A DNA stretch of 64,000 nucleotides from Deltaproteobacteria bacterium (GTDB lineage: Bacteria > Desulfobacterota > Syntrophobacteria > Syntrophobacterales > Syntrophobacteraceae): assembly GCA_012517315.1 (NCBI GenBank), contig JAAYVE010000021.1, forward strand, positions 62,001 through 126,000, written 5' to 3'. Made by a program: the position numbers and the translations under genes. Shown here piece by piece: positions 26,411 to 35,968 of the stretch. The notes below the pieces were generated by a model that searched no databases, had not been told where the DNA came from, and saw only the letters and a list, made by a program, of their open reading frames with translations. The first letter of the stretch is position 1; every line of letters starts with the position of its first letter.

Positions 26411-28150
26411 TCAGGGAGCCGTCCATGCCTGGGCGCTTTGCTTCAGGCTTCGGGTGAGGAGCGTGTAAACCAGCCGGACCAAGATATTGGTGAAGACGAT
26501 GAGCATGGACATGGCCGCGGCTGGGGCCACATCCCCTGCGTCGTCCATGTTGGCCACGGCGACGGAGGCGAGGGGGATTTCCGCCGAGTAAAGAAAGATG
26601 ACGGCCGATACCGTCGCCATGGAATTGACGAAATAGTACAGGGCGATCTCAAGAATCGCAGGAAGGCACACGGGAACGGTGACCCTAAAGCAGGTCCTGT
26701 AGAAGGGAACTCCCATGGATTCGGATACCATTTCCAATTCCTTTTCCAGTTGTTTGAGCGCGGTGGTGGCCGTCAGGAAGCTCACAGTGTAGAAGTGGAC
26801 GATATTGCAGAGAATCAGGATTCCCATGGTTCCATAGAGGAAATTGAAAGGGTTGGGAATGCCCGCCGGAAAAAAAGGGAGATCCAGGTGAGGGTTGTTG
26901 AAGAAAAAAATGTACGCCAACCCGATCACAAGACCCGGCAGGGCTAGGGGGATGATGGAAAGGAAGTATCCGATTCTTCTCAACAAGGGCGTTTCCTGGA
27001 GTTTCTCGAGGAGGTAGGCGCTCCCGAAAGTCAGGCATGTGCCCAAAAGGGCCGTGTAAAAGGACATGCGCACACTGTTGAAGAAGGCCGCGTAGCCGCC
27101 CCCTCCCGTATCGTGAAAATGGTAGTGTTTCCATGTGAGAGTGAAATCGTAGGGCCAGACGTTCACGAGGGAGACGAAAAAAGCGGTTGTGAGAAAACAC
27201 AGGACGGCGCAAGATATGACGATGCAGTAGGTCAGAAACAGGGCATCCCGCAGGGGGTGGCGCCGGGGAGAATAAGGCACCGATCCGGTGCCGACGACGG
27301 CTTGCTGCCTTCCTTGACAAAAGCGGTCGATGGCGAAGGCGATGACGGTGGGAATGAGCAGGATGACACTCACCGTGGCTCCCATGGAGAAGTTCTGCTG
27401 CCCGATCACCTGCTTATAGATGTCAGTCGCCAGGACGTTGTAATTCCCCCCGACCACCTTGGGAGCCCCGAAATCCGTGAAGCAGAGGACAAAACTCACG
27501 AAAACGGCGCTGATGAGGCCGTACCTGATCCCTGGGAGCGTCACGGAGATGAAACTGCGCCATGGGGAAGCCCCCAGGGATTGCGCCGCCTCGTAGAGGC
27601 GGGCGTCGGTCATGCGCAGGGCGATGGATAAAATGAGAACCACCTGGGGAAAGGTGTAGAAAGCCTCGGCCAGGATGATGCCCACCGGTCCGTACAGGCC
27701 GATGTCCGCTCTCAGCGCCATTCCCGTTACCCTCTCCAGCAGGCCGAAAGCGCCAGTCGTCACCACCCCCTTCTTGCCGAACAGATAGACGAGCACAATT
27801 CCATTGAGGAGGGTCGGGGCGAAAACCGGGACCATGGCGATGCCGAGAAAAAGGGTTTTTCCCGGTATAGCGGTGCGTGTGAGGGCATAAGCGAAAAGAA
27901 ACCCCAGGGAGACGGAGACCATCGTCGTGATGAGGGAGACGGTGAGGCTGTTGGTGAGTGAACCGGCGAGGGCGGGAGTCCGGAAGTAGCGTGAAAAATT
28001 GGCCAGACCCGTAAACTCCCCCTGGGCGTTGGAGAGACTTCTGACAAGCAACTCCAGGACGGGAAAGACGACGGCCACGGTCATCCAGAGACAGACGAGA
28101 ACGATGAGTCCGCCCTTGATGAGCCGATCCAAGTCCATCGCTTGAGACAT
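26411..28150 (-). CDS. 2-aminoethylphosphonate ABC transporter permease (fused two-domain type)
   Basis: A membrane protein of 579 residues with about twelve helices and two binding-protein-dependent permease modules. The first EAA-type loop is around LYEAAQSLGASPWRSF and the second around LEMVSESMGVPFYRTCF. This double-length permease is typical of the alternative 2-aminoethylphosphonate importer; the single-module PhnU/PhnV proteins are the other form. The start is uncertain: ATG at 28150 has AAAGGGG very close, and ATG at 28138 is the alternative. It lies between the ATPase gene and phnX. Confidence 0.87.
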   Translation of the reverse strand: MSQAMDLDRLIKGGLIVLVCLWMTVAVVFPVLELLVRSLSNAQGEFTGLANFSRYFRTPALAGSLTNSLTVSLITTMVSVSLGFLFAYALTRTAIPGKTLFLGIAMVPVFAPTLLNGIVLVYLFGKKGVVTTGAFGLLERVTGMALRADIGLYGPVGIILAEAFYTFPQVVLILSIALRMTDARLYEAAQSLGASPWRSFISVTLPGIRYGLISAVFVSFVLCFTDFGAPKVVGGNYNVLATDIYKQVIGQQNFSMGATVSVILLIPTVIAFAIDRFCQGRQQAVVGTGSVPYSPRRHPLRDALFLTYCIVISCAVLCFLTTAFFVSLVNVWPYDFTLTWKHYHFHDTGGGGYAAFFNSVRMSFYTALLGTCLTFGSAYLLEKLQETPLLRRIGYFLSIIPLALPGLVIGLAYIFFFNNPHLDLPFFPAGIPNPFNFLYGTMGILILCNIVHFYTVSFLTATTALKQLEKELEMVSESMGVPFYRTCFRVTVPVCLPAILEIALYYFVNSMATVSAVIFLYSAEIPLASVAVANMDDAGDVAPAAAMSMLIVFTNILVRLVYTLLTRSLKQSAQAWTAP

Positions 28151-28225
28151 TCCCCTTTGTGTCAGTGAGGAGGCGAATCGGGTTTCTCGCATGTGGCAAT
28201 CGGATCTCTCTCGGATGGGCGTGGG

Positions 28226-29425
28226 TCAAGCCGCATACACGTGAATCCTGTCGGACGGGAGTTCCACATCCAGTTGACCGTTCTCCGATATGCCGAATCG
28301 TCTGATCTTTTCCGTTGGGATATCCGCTTGAAGAAGGCATTGTTCCGCCGCCCCCAGGGGCAGCGATAGAGTCGCCCTGTAAAGGGGACCCCGGAATTCA
28401 AGGCTCACGACCTTGGTGGAGAGGGAGTTCTGGGAATGGGAGATGCGGTTCACGACGATGTCCTCGGGCCGAATGGCAATGGTCGCATGGGATCCCTGCG
28501 TCACGTGATCGCCTCTGGACACGTGCAGGCGGATTTCTCCCAGGCGATACACCCTGTGGGTCTCCTTCAGGGCTCTCCCCATGAAGTTCATGGAGCCGAC
28601 GAAGGAGGCCACAAAAGGCGTTGCGGGTTTTTCATAGATTTCCATGGGCGTTCCTATCTGAACCACTTCCCCCCCTTCCATCACCAGGATGCGGTCAGCC
28701 ATGGTGAGCGCTTCCTCCTGGTCGTGGGTGACCATGAGAGTGGTGATGTTGAGTCGGCGCTGGAGTTGCTTCACTTCCCCTCTCAGCATGAGGCGTACCT
28801 GCGCATCCAGGGCGGACAGGGGCTCGTCCAGAAGCAGGAGGTGGGGAGAGAGGGCCATGGCCCGTGCGAGGGCGACTCGCTGCTGCTGGCCGCCCGATAG
28901 CTGCGCCGGGAATTTGGAACCGAAACCGCTCAGCCCCATCAGGCGAAGGAGGCTCTCCACGCGGTCCTGGATGGATGCGCGTCTTCTGCTCCGGATCCTG
29001 AGGCCGTAGGCGATGTTCTGAGCCGCCGTCAGGTTCGGGAAGAGGGCGTACGACTGGAAAACGATGCCCACGTTGCGCTTGGAAACGGGAACGTTGGAGA
29101 AATCCTCCCCCCTCAAGTGGACACTCCCCGCATCCTGCTTCTCGAGACCGGCGATGATGCGCAACAGGGTTGTTTTGCCGCATCCGCTCGGCCCCAGAAC
29201 ACAGAGGAATTCACCCTTGTCCGCCTGGAAAGAGACATCCCGCAGGGCGTTGGAGCGCCCGAATCGTTTGGTGATGCCTCTTGCCTGGAGATAGGGTTCC
29301 TCTGGGGCAACGGGGAAATCCTCAATGCCCCTCTTCCCATTCCCGTGGGGCAGGCGGGGGGGTGAAACCTTGTCACCGGATGGGGAATTCGTTTCCATGG
29401 TCGGGTGTTCAGGGTATTGACCCAT
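28226..29425 (-). CDS. 2-aminoethylphosphonate ABC transporter ATP-binding protein
   Basis: An ATPase of 399 residues of the CysA/PotA group: Walker A GPSGCGKTT, signature LSGGQQQR, Walker B LLLLDEPLSAL, switch VTHDQEEA, then a C-terminal TOBE-like domain from about residue 290. The first ATG directly abuts the stop of the substrate-binding gene; a second at 29398 would shorten the protein by nine residues. The first 40 residues are a low-similarity extension. It energises phosphonate uptake. Confidence 0.88.
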   Translation of the reverse strand: MGQYPEHPTMETNSPSGDKVSPPRLPHGNGKRGIEDFPVAPEEPYLQARGITKRFGRSNALRDVSFQADKGEFLCVLGPSGCGKTTLLRIIAGLEKQDAGSVHLRGEDFSNVPVSKRNVGIVFQSYALFPNLTAAQNIAYGLRIRSRRRASIQDRVESLLRLMGLSGFGSKFPAQLSGGQQQRVALARAMALSPHLLLLDEPLSALDAQVRLMLRGEVKQLQRRLNITTLMVTHDQEEALTMADRILVMEGGEVVQIGTPMEIYEKPATPFVASFVGSMNFMGRALKETHRVYRLGEIRLHVSRGDHVTQGSHATIAIRPEDIVVNRISHSQNSLSTKVVSLEFRGPLYRATLSLPLGAAEQCLLQADIPTEKIRRFGISENGQLDVELPSDRIHVYAA

Positions 29426-30463
29426 CTATTTCTTGGGCTCGCTCTTGGCTCCGTATCGCCGGGTCCATTCGTCGAGGATCGCCGAACGGTTCTTGGCGGC
29501 CCAGTGGAGGTCGTTCTTGATGAGCTGCTTCATGGGTTCCTTCGGGAAGCCCTCGGGCACGGGATCCACCGTGGGGGCGGCGACAATGGCGAAGCTCTTG
29601 GCGTATTCCTTCATGGCAGGCTCACTGATGGCCCAGTCGAGAAAGACCTTCGCTTCAGGCTTGATCGCCGTCTTTTTCACCAGGGCATTGGCCTCCAGGT
29701 CCCAGCCCGAACCCTCTTTGGGGAAAACGGTGAGGATCGGTTCCCCTTTCTGCTTCTGAATGATACCCCGGTACCCGAAGGAGATGCCTATGGGGAATTC
29801 CCCCGCTCCGGCCATCTTGCATGGCTTGGAGCCGGAATGGGTGTAGATGGCGATGTTATCGTGGAGTCTGTCCAGATATTCCCAGCCCGCTTTTTCCCCC
29901 ATCAGTTGTAAGACGGCGGAAATGGTGAGGTAGCCGGTTCCGGAGGAGGCCGGGTTGGGCATGGTGATATGCCCCTTGTACTCCGGTTTGATGAGGTCCG
30001 CATAGGACTGGGGAGCGGGGAGCTTGTTCTTTTCCATTTCCATGGTGTTGATGCAGAAGCCCGTCTCCCACGCGTCGATTCCCACCCACCTGGGGGGATG
30101 GGCCGTGTCTTTGAACTGTGGAAGGATCCGTTCCACTCCCTTCGGGGCGTAGGGTTCCAGCATCCCTTCCTGCTCGAGAATGAGCAGACTTGTGGCGGCG
30201 GTGCCCCAGACGACGTCGGCCTGCGGGTTGGCCTTTTCCGCCAGCAGCCTCGCCGTCACGATTCCTGTGGAGTCCCGGACGATCTTCACTTGGATTTCGG
30301 GGTGCTGCTGCTTGAACGATTCGAGATAACGGGGAATCTGATCATCTTCGAGGGCGGTGTAGACCAGAACCTCCGCCGCCTCGGCGAGAGGGTGAAAAAC
30401 GGATGCAAACAGAACGACGGCGGCATAGAGGGAATGAAGGATAAACCGGCTTGGTTTGCTCAT
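29426..30463 (-). CDS. 2-aminoethylphosphonate ABC transporter substrate-binding protein
   Basis: A periplasmic receptor of 345 residues from the iron/phosphonate (SBP_1-like) group. The signal peptide runs to about residue 29 (HPLAEA). The mature N-terminus [12 protein letters not shown] and the [11 protein letters not shown] and GYRGIIQ segments match the PhnS2-type receptors that accompany the double-module permease. It is the first gene of the phosphonate operon. Its upstream region carries four tandem 11-base GTCAC-like repeats, suggesting phosphate control. Confidence 0.9.
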   Translation of the reverse strand: MSKPSRFILHSLYAAVVLFASVFHPLAEAAEVLVYTALEDDQIPRYLESFKQQHPEIQVKIVRDSTGIVTARLLAEKANPQADVVWGTAATSLLILEQEGMLEPYAPKGVERILPQFKDTAHPPRWVGIDAWETGFCINTMEMEKNKLPAPQSYADLIKPEYKGHITMPNPASSGTGYLTISAVLQLMGEKAGWEYLDRLHDNIAIYTHSGSKPCKMAGAGEFPIGISFGYRGIIQKQKGEPILTVFPKEGSGWDLEANALVKKTAIKPEAKVFLDWAISEPAMKEYAKSFAIVAAPTVDPVPEGFPKEPMKQLIKNDLHWAAKNRSAILDEWTRRYGAKSEPKK

Positions 30464-30542
30464 ATGCTCTCTCTTTCATGGCTGAAACGGGGATGTGTAC
30501 TGGTGGAGGCGTCGACTGCATCGATCCATTCCACCCTACAGC

Positions 30543-30586
30543 CCGTTTGTGACGGTTCCGCGGCGATTTTGTGACAACTGTGCGAC
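30543..30586 (-). promoter_or_regulatory. Pho-box-like array upstream of the phosphonate operon
   Basis: Read on the minus strand, four consecutive 11-mers start GTCGC, GTCAC, GCCGC and GTCAC, the two best copies reading GTCACAAA. Known PhoB boxes are 11-base direct repeats with a CTGTCAT-like half. It lies 80-123 bases before the receptor start codon. Confidence 0.55.
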
Positions 30587-30611
30587 GGACAGAGACGGGG
30601 AAAACGGCGTC

Positions 30612-31664
30612 TTAGATGCGATCCTCCAGGACGTGGAACGAAATGGAGGATCGGGTGACCATGCTTCTTCCCGTGTAGAGGAAAACGCTCACCCACAGGA
30701 GCTGAATGAAGAGGATCATGGACGGTGTCCAGATGGAGAGGATTCCCGAGACGATGTCCGGAACAATGGCCGGGGGGTTCGGAAGGAGGGGGGGGAGTCC
30801 CAGAGAGTAGAAGACCGCCCCAAGGCTCATCCATTGATAGATGGAAATGTGCCCACCCCCTCGGTGGTCGGCCCTCAGAATCTCTGAAAAGGTGCGCCAA
30901 AGCTGGGTGCTCACCACCACGAAAAGAAGGGCGGAAGTGAAGAGGCCGTCGAGGAAGAGCACGAGACCTACAAGCCCTACTGCAACAAAGAGGATGCATG
31001 TGGCCCCCTGCACCGGGATGACCCTCTGGCCGTCAAGGCTGCTTTCGTAGGCAATTTTCTTCGTTTTTCCCGAAAAGACAAAGGAAAAGTCCGAAAAGAG
31101 CCTTTGGACGATGGAAGGACACTCCGTGAGGGGTTTTCCGTAACAGCACCCGAAACTGATGCACGCCAGGCGACCGGTTCCCTCCCCGAAGGCGTAGCCG
31201 ATGCTGAGGGCCGCCAGAGACGGAATGACGGGTATTTCCAGGTCGAGCCAGTGGCGGGTCATGGCGTTGGCCGACACAATGGTCCAGGGAGCGATGACCA
31301 TCCCGAGAAATGAAGCTCCACCCACTGTGAACGTGTAGCGTCTGTTTTCCACGTAGGAGGCGATCCACCTGGATGCCGGAGCGCAGACGGCGAGAAGGAC
31401 CAGGGTGAGGAGCAGGGTTGCCTTCAGGGGCAGGCCCAGGGATCCCATGAGCACAAAAACGAGGATGACCCCCACCGAGTAGGCGTTGGCATTGAAAAAA
31501 CCGTAGTAGGTGAGGTTCAGGCCGGTCCAGTGACCGTGGGAGTCTTTCCGGAGGGGAAAGGAAGCGATGAATTGCCATTGCTCGCGGGGCAGGTTCCTGA
31601 ACCCCCAGTTGAAAAGGAGAGAGAAAAGACCGGCCAGGGCCAGCACGAAAAAGAGGTTCGCCAC
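30612..31664 (-). CDS. Lgt-like integral membrane protein
   Basis: A membrane protein of 350 residues with about eight helices. The segment GRLACISFGCCYGKP near the middle resembles the Arg/Gly signature of prolipoprotein diacylglyceryl transferase (Lgt), which moves diacylglyceryl from phosphatidylglycerol to lipoproteins, but the GCCYG form is that of Lgt-family paralogues of unknown role. The N-terminal half is extended compared with Lgt. A GTG start follows AGAGGAG six bases upstream. It lies 78 bases after the decarboxylase gene, so it belongs to the lipid-gene operon beginning at 35280. Confidence 0.65.
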   Translation of the reverse strand: MANLFFVLALAGLFSLLFNWGFRNLPREQWQFIASFPLRKDSHGHWTGLNLTYYGFFNANAYSVGVILVFVLMGSLGLPLKATLLLTLVLLAVCAPASRWIASYVENRRYTFTVGGASFLGMVIAPWTIVSANAMTRHWLDLEIPVIPSLAALSIGYAFGEGTGRLACISFGCCYGKPLTECPSIVQRLFSDFSFVFSGKTKKIAYESSLDGQRVIPVQGATCILFVAVGLVGLVLFLDGLFTSALLFVVVSTQLWRTFSEILRADHRGGGHISIYQWMSLGAVFYSLGLPPLLPNPPAIVPDIVSGILSIWTPSMILFIQLLWVSVFLYTGRSMVTRSSISFHVLEDRI

Positions 31665-31742
31665 GTTACACTCCTCTGGGGAAAGCCGTCATGAAGGTTG
31701 GCTCCACTGACGGCGGGATAGATCTCCTGTTGCCTCGGCTCG

Positions 31743-32798
31743 TCACCGCCACCAGGGGCAGGTGCCGCTCTCGTCGCCCTCCGGGTTCGTTCCTGCAGGA
31801 CGGGCGATAGGGGAGCGCACCTTCAGTTCCGTTTCCACCAGGGTCTTCCCGAATCCCCTGGAGAATCGGCTTTGGACTCCCGGCAAGCCTGTATTGCGCA
31901 GGAGATCCGGAGCGAACTCCACACGCTCCTCCTGAAACAGAAGCACATCGGTGCTGCTTCCAGGTCGGTAAAGACTCTTGGGGACTCCTTTCCGGAGAAA
32001 GTCACCTTTCCTGACAGGTCTTGGGGCTTCATAGCGTTCCTCGCTGTAACACTGGACGATATCCCCGATCATGAGGGCGACGATTTCCACCATGGCCACG
32101 AGCCCCACCTGGGAACCTCCCGCCACGTCCGTGTCCATGAGGGTCACCACCCGTTTGTTTTTGGAATAGGGAGTAGCCAGTGCCACCACCGCACCAGGGT
32201 TGCACGAGTGATAGGGGCCGTCGATTTCGTAGAAGTCCACGACGCAACCCGCCACGGGAGTGTGGTTGTAATGGTACTTCTCCGGCGTCAGGCGAAAGAC
32301 GGCGAACGCCCCCCCCTGAAAGACCCGTGCCCAATCCTCTTTTCGGGGACCCAGGAGTTCGTCGGCGTCGAAGAACTTCCCCTTGAGGAAGAGGGGAGAA
32401 GACTCCGCAAGGGATCCCACGATCACCCGGGAGTCCGCGGGGGACACCACGATGCGCGGGTCGCCGGGCATGGGGCGGCATTCCCAGTAGCGGATCTTTC
32501 GCTCGAAGAACGCCCTTGCGGTGCTGAAAACTGCGCAGTCCTCAACGCATTCGGACAGGTCGACCCCGGACTCCCGGAGGAAACCGGAAGCGCCGAAAAC
32601 CCTCGAACTCAGGAGTGAGTCGAAGTTGATAAACCCGAGAAGGGAGGAGATGCGTGCGCTCGTGAGAGCCCGGAAAAGCTGGGGAGCGGACTCCCGCACA
32701 TGTGAATAGATGAGGTTGACAATCGTGTCGCCGTATAGTTTTTCATCGATCACTCTACCCGTGTGCCGCTCGACGTACTGGTGCCTCCGGTTCCCCAT
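31743..32798 (-). CDS. psd: phosphatidylserine decarboxylase family protein
   Basis: A pyruvoyl-type decarboxylase of 351 residues that should convert phosphatidylserine (or a related lipid) to the ethanolamine form. Self-cleavage should occur at Gly280-Ser281 (GSST, compare the family's LGST). HYNHTPVAG matches the HYHR-type catalytic region and SPADSRV the PADG block. The N-terminal region to about residue 110 is a separate conserved-looking segment. ATG 32798 is chosen because family-like sequence starts there. It overlaps the upstream 841-aa gene by 44 bases. A second decarboxylase of another type lies at 40744. Confidence 0.88.
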   Translation of the reverse strand: MGNRRHQYVERHTGRVIDEKLYGDTIVNLIYSHVRESAPQLFRALTSARISSLLGFINFDSLLSSRVFGASGFLRESGVDLSECVEDCAVFSTARAFFERKIRYWECRPMPGDPRIVVSPADSRVIVGSLAESSPLFLKGKFFDADELLGPRKEDWARVFQGGAFAVFRLTPEKYHYNHTPVAGCVVDFYEIDGPYHSCNPGAVVALATPYSKNKRVVTLMDTDVAGGSQVGLVAMVEIVALMIGDIVQCYSEERYEAPRPVRKGDFLRKGVPKSLYRPGSSTDVLLFQEERVEFAPDLLRNTGLPGVQSRFSRGFGKTLVETELKVRSPIARPAGTNPEGDESGTCPWWR

Positions 32799-35280
32799 GT
32801 TTCCTATTTTCCTCCAGGGTCTTGGCTGCCTGTATCTTGTCGTTTTCAATACTCAGGAGCAGGAGGTGAATCGTGGTGAGGAGTTCCCGTCGGGAAGCGC
32901 CCTCCGCCAGGATCGCCTCTTTGGCGCCTCCGAGAAACCGCAAGGCGCTTTGTCCTTCAGGCAGGATGGAACGCAGGGACTCCCGAAAACGGTTCCCGTC
33001 CCCACCTCTCCCCGAATCCATGGCGCGCAGGTCCTCTTCCAAGAAAGCCAGGGCTTCCGCCAGGTGCTTGGCCCGCAGGTGTCGCCGGTAGTACTCCTCC
33101 GCAGCCATGTTGAACTCCCGTGCCCCCGCCCTCAAGGGAGAGGAAGCCCCAAGCGTGTTCAGGATGCCCCCCGTGAGTCTCCCCGCCGCGGAGAATTCGT
33201 CCGGGGACTCCATGCGCAGGCGGAGGTCGTTGACCGTTTCTCCCATTCCCAGGAGATCGAGGAGGTCCCTGCCGTCTTCCTGGAGGATCTCGAGAAGGGC
33301 CCTGCGGTATTCAAGGTTGTACACTCGGTAGTGATTGGGATAGCGTCGACTTTGCCGGACCTTCCGGCATCGTTCCAGAATGCGAAATAGAAAGGCGTTC
33401 CCCGTGTTCTTGTGAACATAGAAAGTGGGAATGCCGATGGCGGTCCCGAAAAAAATCTGCCTGCGTTCGCTCTCGATCGAGGGACTGTCGGGAATGTGGC
33501 GGTGGGCCACTTTTCCCGTTGCGATGTATTTCATGGCGAGGGCGGTGACGAGGACTTGAAGATCCACCGCTTTCCCCATATCTCCCTCGAGGCTTTCAAA
33601 AAGGCTGTAATAGCGCCCTTCGAAACCGCTGAACCCCCTCACGTGACACTCACGAAGGCGGTAAAGGAGGTAGACGGGCATGCGGGTGTCAAAGGCGCCC
33701 AGTTCGAAAAGATCCCGCTTGAGTCTTTCCCCGTTTCCCATCGCCCCGTTGAGGGCAGGACTGCTTTCCGTGCTCATGAGGCAGACGAAATAGTCGATGA
33801 GCCTGAAATCCTGGATGAAATCGCCCTTCAATGAGAATAGGGTCTTGATGACCTCGTCCAGCCACCCCGGACCGAAGGGGGTGATGGGACGGCCAAAAAC
33901 CTTCAGTCGCGCCTTCTTCTTCCAGCGGCGCCAGATCATGCGCAGATGGGTGTAATCCAGTTCGTGGGGAAGGTATCCAAGGGCTCTTTCCGGGTGGAAA
34001 TCACAAAAGTCCATGCGGTAAGGGGCGGCGCTGTAGGTTCCCACAAACAGGGGAAGGAAATGCTCGACGATCTTGATGGCGAGGTCCCCCACGAATTTCT
34101 CGTCTGCCCTGGCGTGGGGATGGGAGGGATCCTTGAACGCTTCGGTCAGCTTCAGGCTTCCGACGCTCACGTGAATCCCGTTATTGGCGAGACTGACGTT
34201 GGACAGATTGGGGAGCACCACGAGGTTGTTGGCGATGATGCCGGCTTCCCGGAGTTTCACCACGGCGTTCAATTGGCTCCTGCTCAGCACCTTGTGACAA
34301 AGAACCATGTAGCGGTGTTTTTCCTCGCCCCGGTCCCAACCGGAGAGACATGGACTCATGAAGAGTTCCCGGTAGAAGGCATCGGAGACGCACTCGTTGA
34401 GCTCCTTTTGCCGAATGGGAGGGTGAGGGGCGAAGTAGATGATCGCCTCCTGGCCCATGGATCGAAGCCCGAAGGCTTCGTTGGCGTACATCGTGAGGAG
34501 TTGCGTCAGGAGGTACCGCTTGGAGGTTTCCCGGGCGACGGCCCTCCCGGAGCCGTTCCGGACATTGAGAGGGACCACGTGGAAAGAGGTGGTCTCCGGC
34601 GATGTGTTGTCGTTCAAAAAATGATGCAGCAGGCTCATACCGGCTTCCCGGATGGTCCCGTCCACCGTTTCACGGGATCCGAGGAGATGGGCCAGGGAAA
34701 GCTTGATGAGATAGCTGACGGGAATGCGCAACCATCGCTCCCCTCCCTGGTGGAAAAGGAACCGATCCACGTCGCTTCGGGTTCCCCCATGGGGATCCGA
34801 TTTGTCCGCCAGCAGGTCCGTCTCGAGGGTGGAGGCTGCCAGGGGATTGAGAAACCTCAGGGGAAAACGCACCCAGCTGTTTTCCCAAATGACATGGGAC
34901 TGATCCTGAAGATACTTCTCCAGATCGGTCATGACCGTTCTGGGAGTCTCCCCCGCCTGGATCCGTCGCAGGATGTTGCGGTAATAATTGGATTGCTCGA
35001 TGACGATGGGAAGGTCCACGTCCCCTTTCCTCCCCTTCACGACAGCCTGGAGTTCACTTTCGGACCCGGCGGTGACATCACCGAAGGAAAAGGGAAGGGT
35101 CGCGGTGACACGAAAAGAGTTGGTGAAATCCACCCCTGCGCTTTGGAAGAATCGGGTGATAGAGTGGGATCGGTCCAGCCCCCCTTTGCTGTGGAAGGAC
35201 TGAAACCCTGCCTGAACCAGCTTTCTCGACGGCTCCACGGGCACCTCGTGAAAAGGTTTGTCCTCGCTGCACCGTTCCAT
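32755..35280 (-). CDS. large protein of unknown function (841 aa)
   Basis: I do not recognise this family. It is a largely soluble, Arg/Leu-rich protein without a signal peptide or clear transmembrane helix. Noticeable segments are GYLPHELDYTHLRMIWRRW and GIIANNLVVLPNLSN in the middle, a tyrosine-rich region (RYPNHYRVYNLEYRR), and a helical C-terminal 150 residues. I found no Walker, HX4D acyltransferase or Rossmann motif. No ribosome site precedes the ATG; GTG codons 12-14 codons later are alternatives. It overlaps the decarboxylase gene by 44 bases, so the two proteins probably act together. Five GTG repeats lie just upstream. Confidence 0.7.
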   Translation of the reverse strand: MERCSEDKPFHEVPVEPSRKLVQAGFQSFHSKGGLDRSHSITRFFQSAGVDFTNSFRVTATLPFSFGDVTAGSESELQAVVKGRKGDVDLPIVIEQSNYYRNILRRIQAGETPRTVMTDLEKYLQDQSHVIWENSWVRFPLRFLNPLAASTLETDLLADKSDPHGGTRSDVDRFLFHQGGERWLRIPVSYLIKLSLAHLLGSRETVDGTIREAGMSLLHHFLNDNTSPETTSFHVVPLNVRNGSGRAVARETSKRYLLTQLLTMYANEAFGLRSMGQEAIIYFAPHPPIRQKELNECVSDAFYRELFMSPCLSGWDRGEEKHRYMVLCHKVLSRSQLNAVVKLREAGIIANNLVVLPNLSNVSLANNGIHVSVGSLKLTEAFKDPSHPHARADEKFVGDLAIKIVEHFLPLFVGTYSAAPYRMDFCDFHPERALGYLPHELDYTHLRMIWRRWKKKARLKVFGRPITPFGPGWLDEVIKTLFSLKGDFIQDFRLIDYFVCLMSTESSPALNGAMGNGERLKRDLFELGAFDTRMPVYLLYRLRECHVRGFSGFEGRYYSLFESLEGDMGKAVDLQVLVTALAMKYIATGKVAHRHIPDSPSIESERRQIFFGTAIGIPTFYVHKNTGNAFLFRILERCRKVRQSRRYPNHYRVYNLEYRRALLEILQEDGRDLLDLLGMGETVNDLRLRMESPDEFSAAGRLTGGILNTLGASSPLRAGAREFNMAAEEYYRRHLRAKHLAEALAFLEEDLRAMDSGRGGDGNRFRESLRSILPEGQSALRFLGGAKEAILAEGASRRELLTTIHLLLLSIENDKIQAAKTLEENRKHGEPEAPVRRAAHG

Positions 35281-35322
35281 CTCGGAACGTCGTGCACACT
35301 ACCGGAGGAAATCGTCGGGATT

Positions 35323-35371
35323 GTGAACTCCGTGTGACCGATTGTGTCTTTTCCGTGACTTTCCTGTGAAT
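35323..35371 (-). promoter_or_regulatory. Pho-box-like array upstream of the 841-aa protein operon
   Basis: On the plus strand GTG trinucleotides lie at 35323, 35334, 35344, 35355 and 35366, four of them GTGA. The spacings are 11, 10, 11 and 11 bases. On the minus strand this reads as repeated TCAC. It ends 43 bases before the start codon, as a PhoB-type activator site would. The rest of the 316-base gap 35281-35596 shows nothing else. Confidence 0.55.
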
Positions 35372-35596
35372 CCGGGATCTCCTCCACCGCAGAGAGGGGA
35401 CATGACCCCTGGCTTCACCCGGAGGAAGGGGATGGGGGGAGATTCCGGCTGGTTCTTGGGGTGCACGCGGTTGGGGGAAACACGAGGATGATGAAATGAA
35501 ACCGCAGCCGATCCCCTTGCCGGGGAAGGGTGGCGGGTGTATTGCGCGGAGGTGACGCTTGCAGGAAGCGTCCGGAGCCCTTGCGGAAAATGCGGC

Positions 35597-35968
35597 TCAG
35601 ATGAGAACGGTCAACAGCGAAAGAGCGGAACCCTCGAATGCCTTTTCGAGGACGAGGCCCAGGATGGCCTTCCCAATGACTCCTCCTGCCCTGGACGCCG
35701 CGACCTGAAGGGCCTGCTCGTTAGTGGAGACCCTTGAGAGGTCGATATAGCCCTTCTGATTCAAAGTCTGCAGCAATCGCGCCGAATCCACGGCCTTGGC
35801 GTTGTAGTTGACCACGACGCTCCCCGTCAGGGTGTTGACCGCTGTGGAGTCCACCCCTTCGATGGCTTCCAGGATCTTTTGAACGCTTTCCGCTGCGGAG
35901 TTGTTCCCTTTGATGATCGGTGTCTTCACACGCAGCCTTCCCGGGATGTCATGGATGTACAGACCCAT
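35597..35968 (-). CDS. small HMA-like domain protein
   Basis: A protein of 123 residues. Residues 1-75 resemble the cysteine-free HMA-like domain at the N-termini of the two ATPases at 217 and 5112 (IHDIPGRLRVK here), and residues about 90-123 form a hydrophobic, membrane-active stretch. This suggests a membrane-associated partner of a P-type pump, or a lipid or metal sensor. GGGAGGAAG precedes the ATG. It overlaps the upstream zinc-ribbon gene by 20 bases, forming a two-gene operon. Confidence 0.7.
   Translation of the reverse strand: MGLYIHDIPGRLRVKTPIIKGNNSAAESVQKILEAIEGVDSTAVNTLTGSVVVNYNAKAVDSARLLQTLNQKGYIDLSRVSTNEQALQVAASRAGGVIGKAILGLVLEKAFEGSALSLLTVLI

Noticed and set aside
32755-35280. 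Glycerol-3-phosphate acyltransferase identity for the 841-aa protein
   Set aside because: The length and lipid-gene context suggested PlsB, but no HX4D motif or related blocks are visible.
33946-35337. A 463-codon plus-strand open frame opposite the 841-aa gene
   Set aside because: The 841-aa frame is longer, overlaps the decarboxylase in a coupled way and has balanced composition; the plus-strand frame is His/Gly/Val-rich noise.
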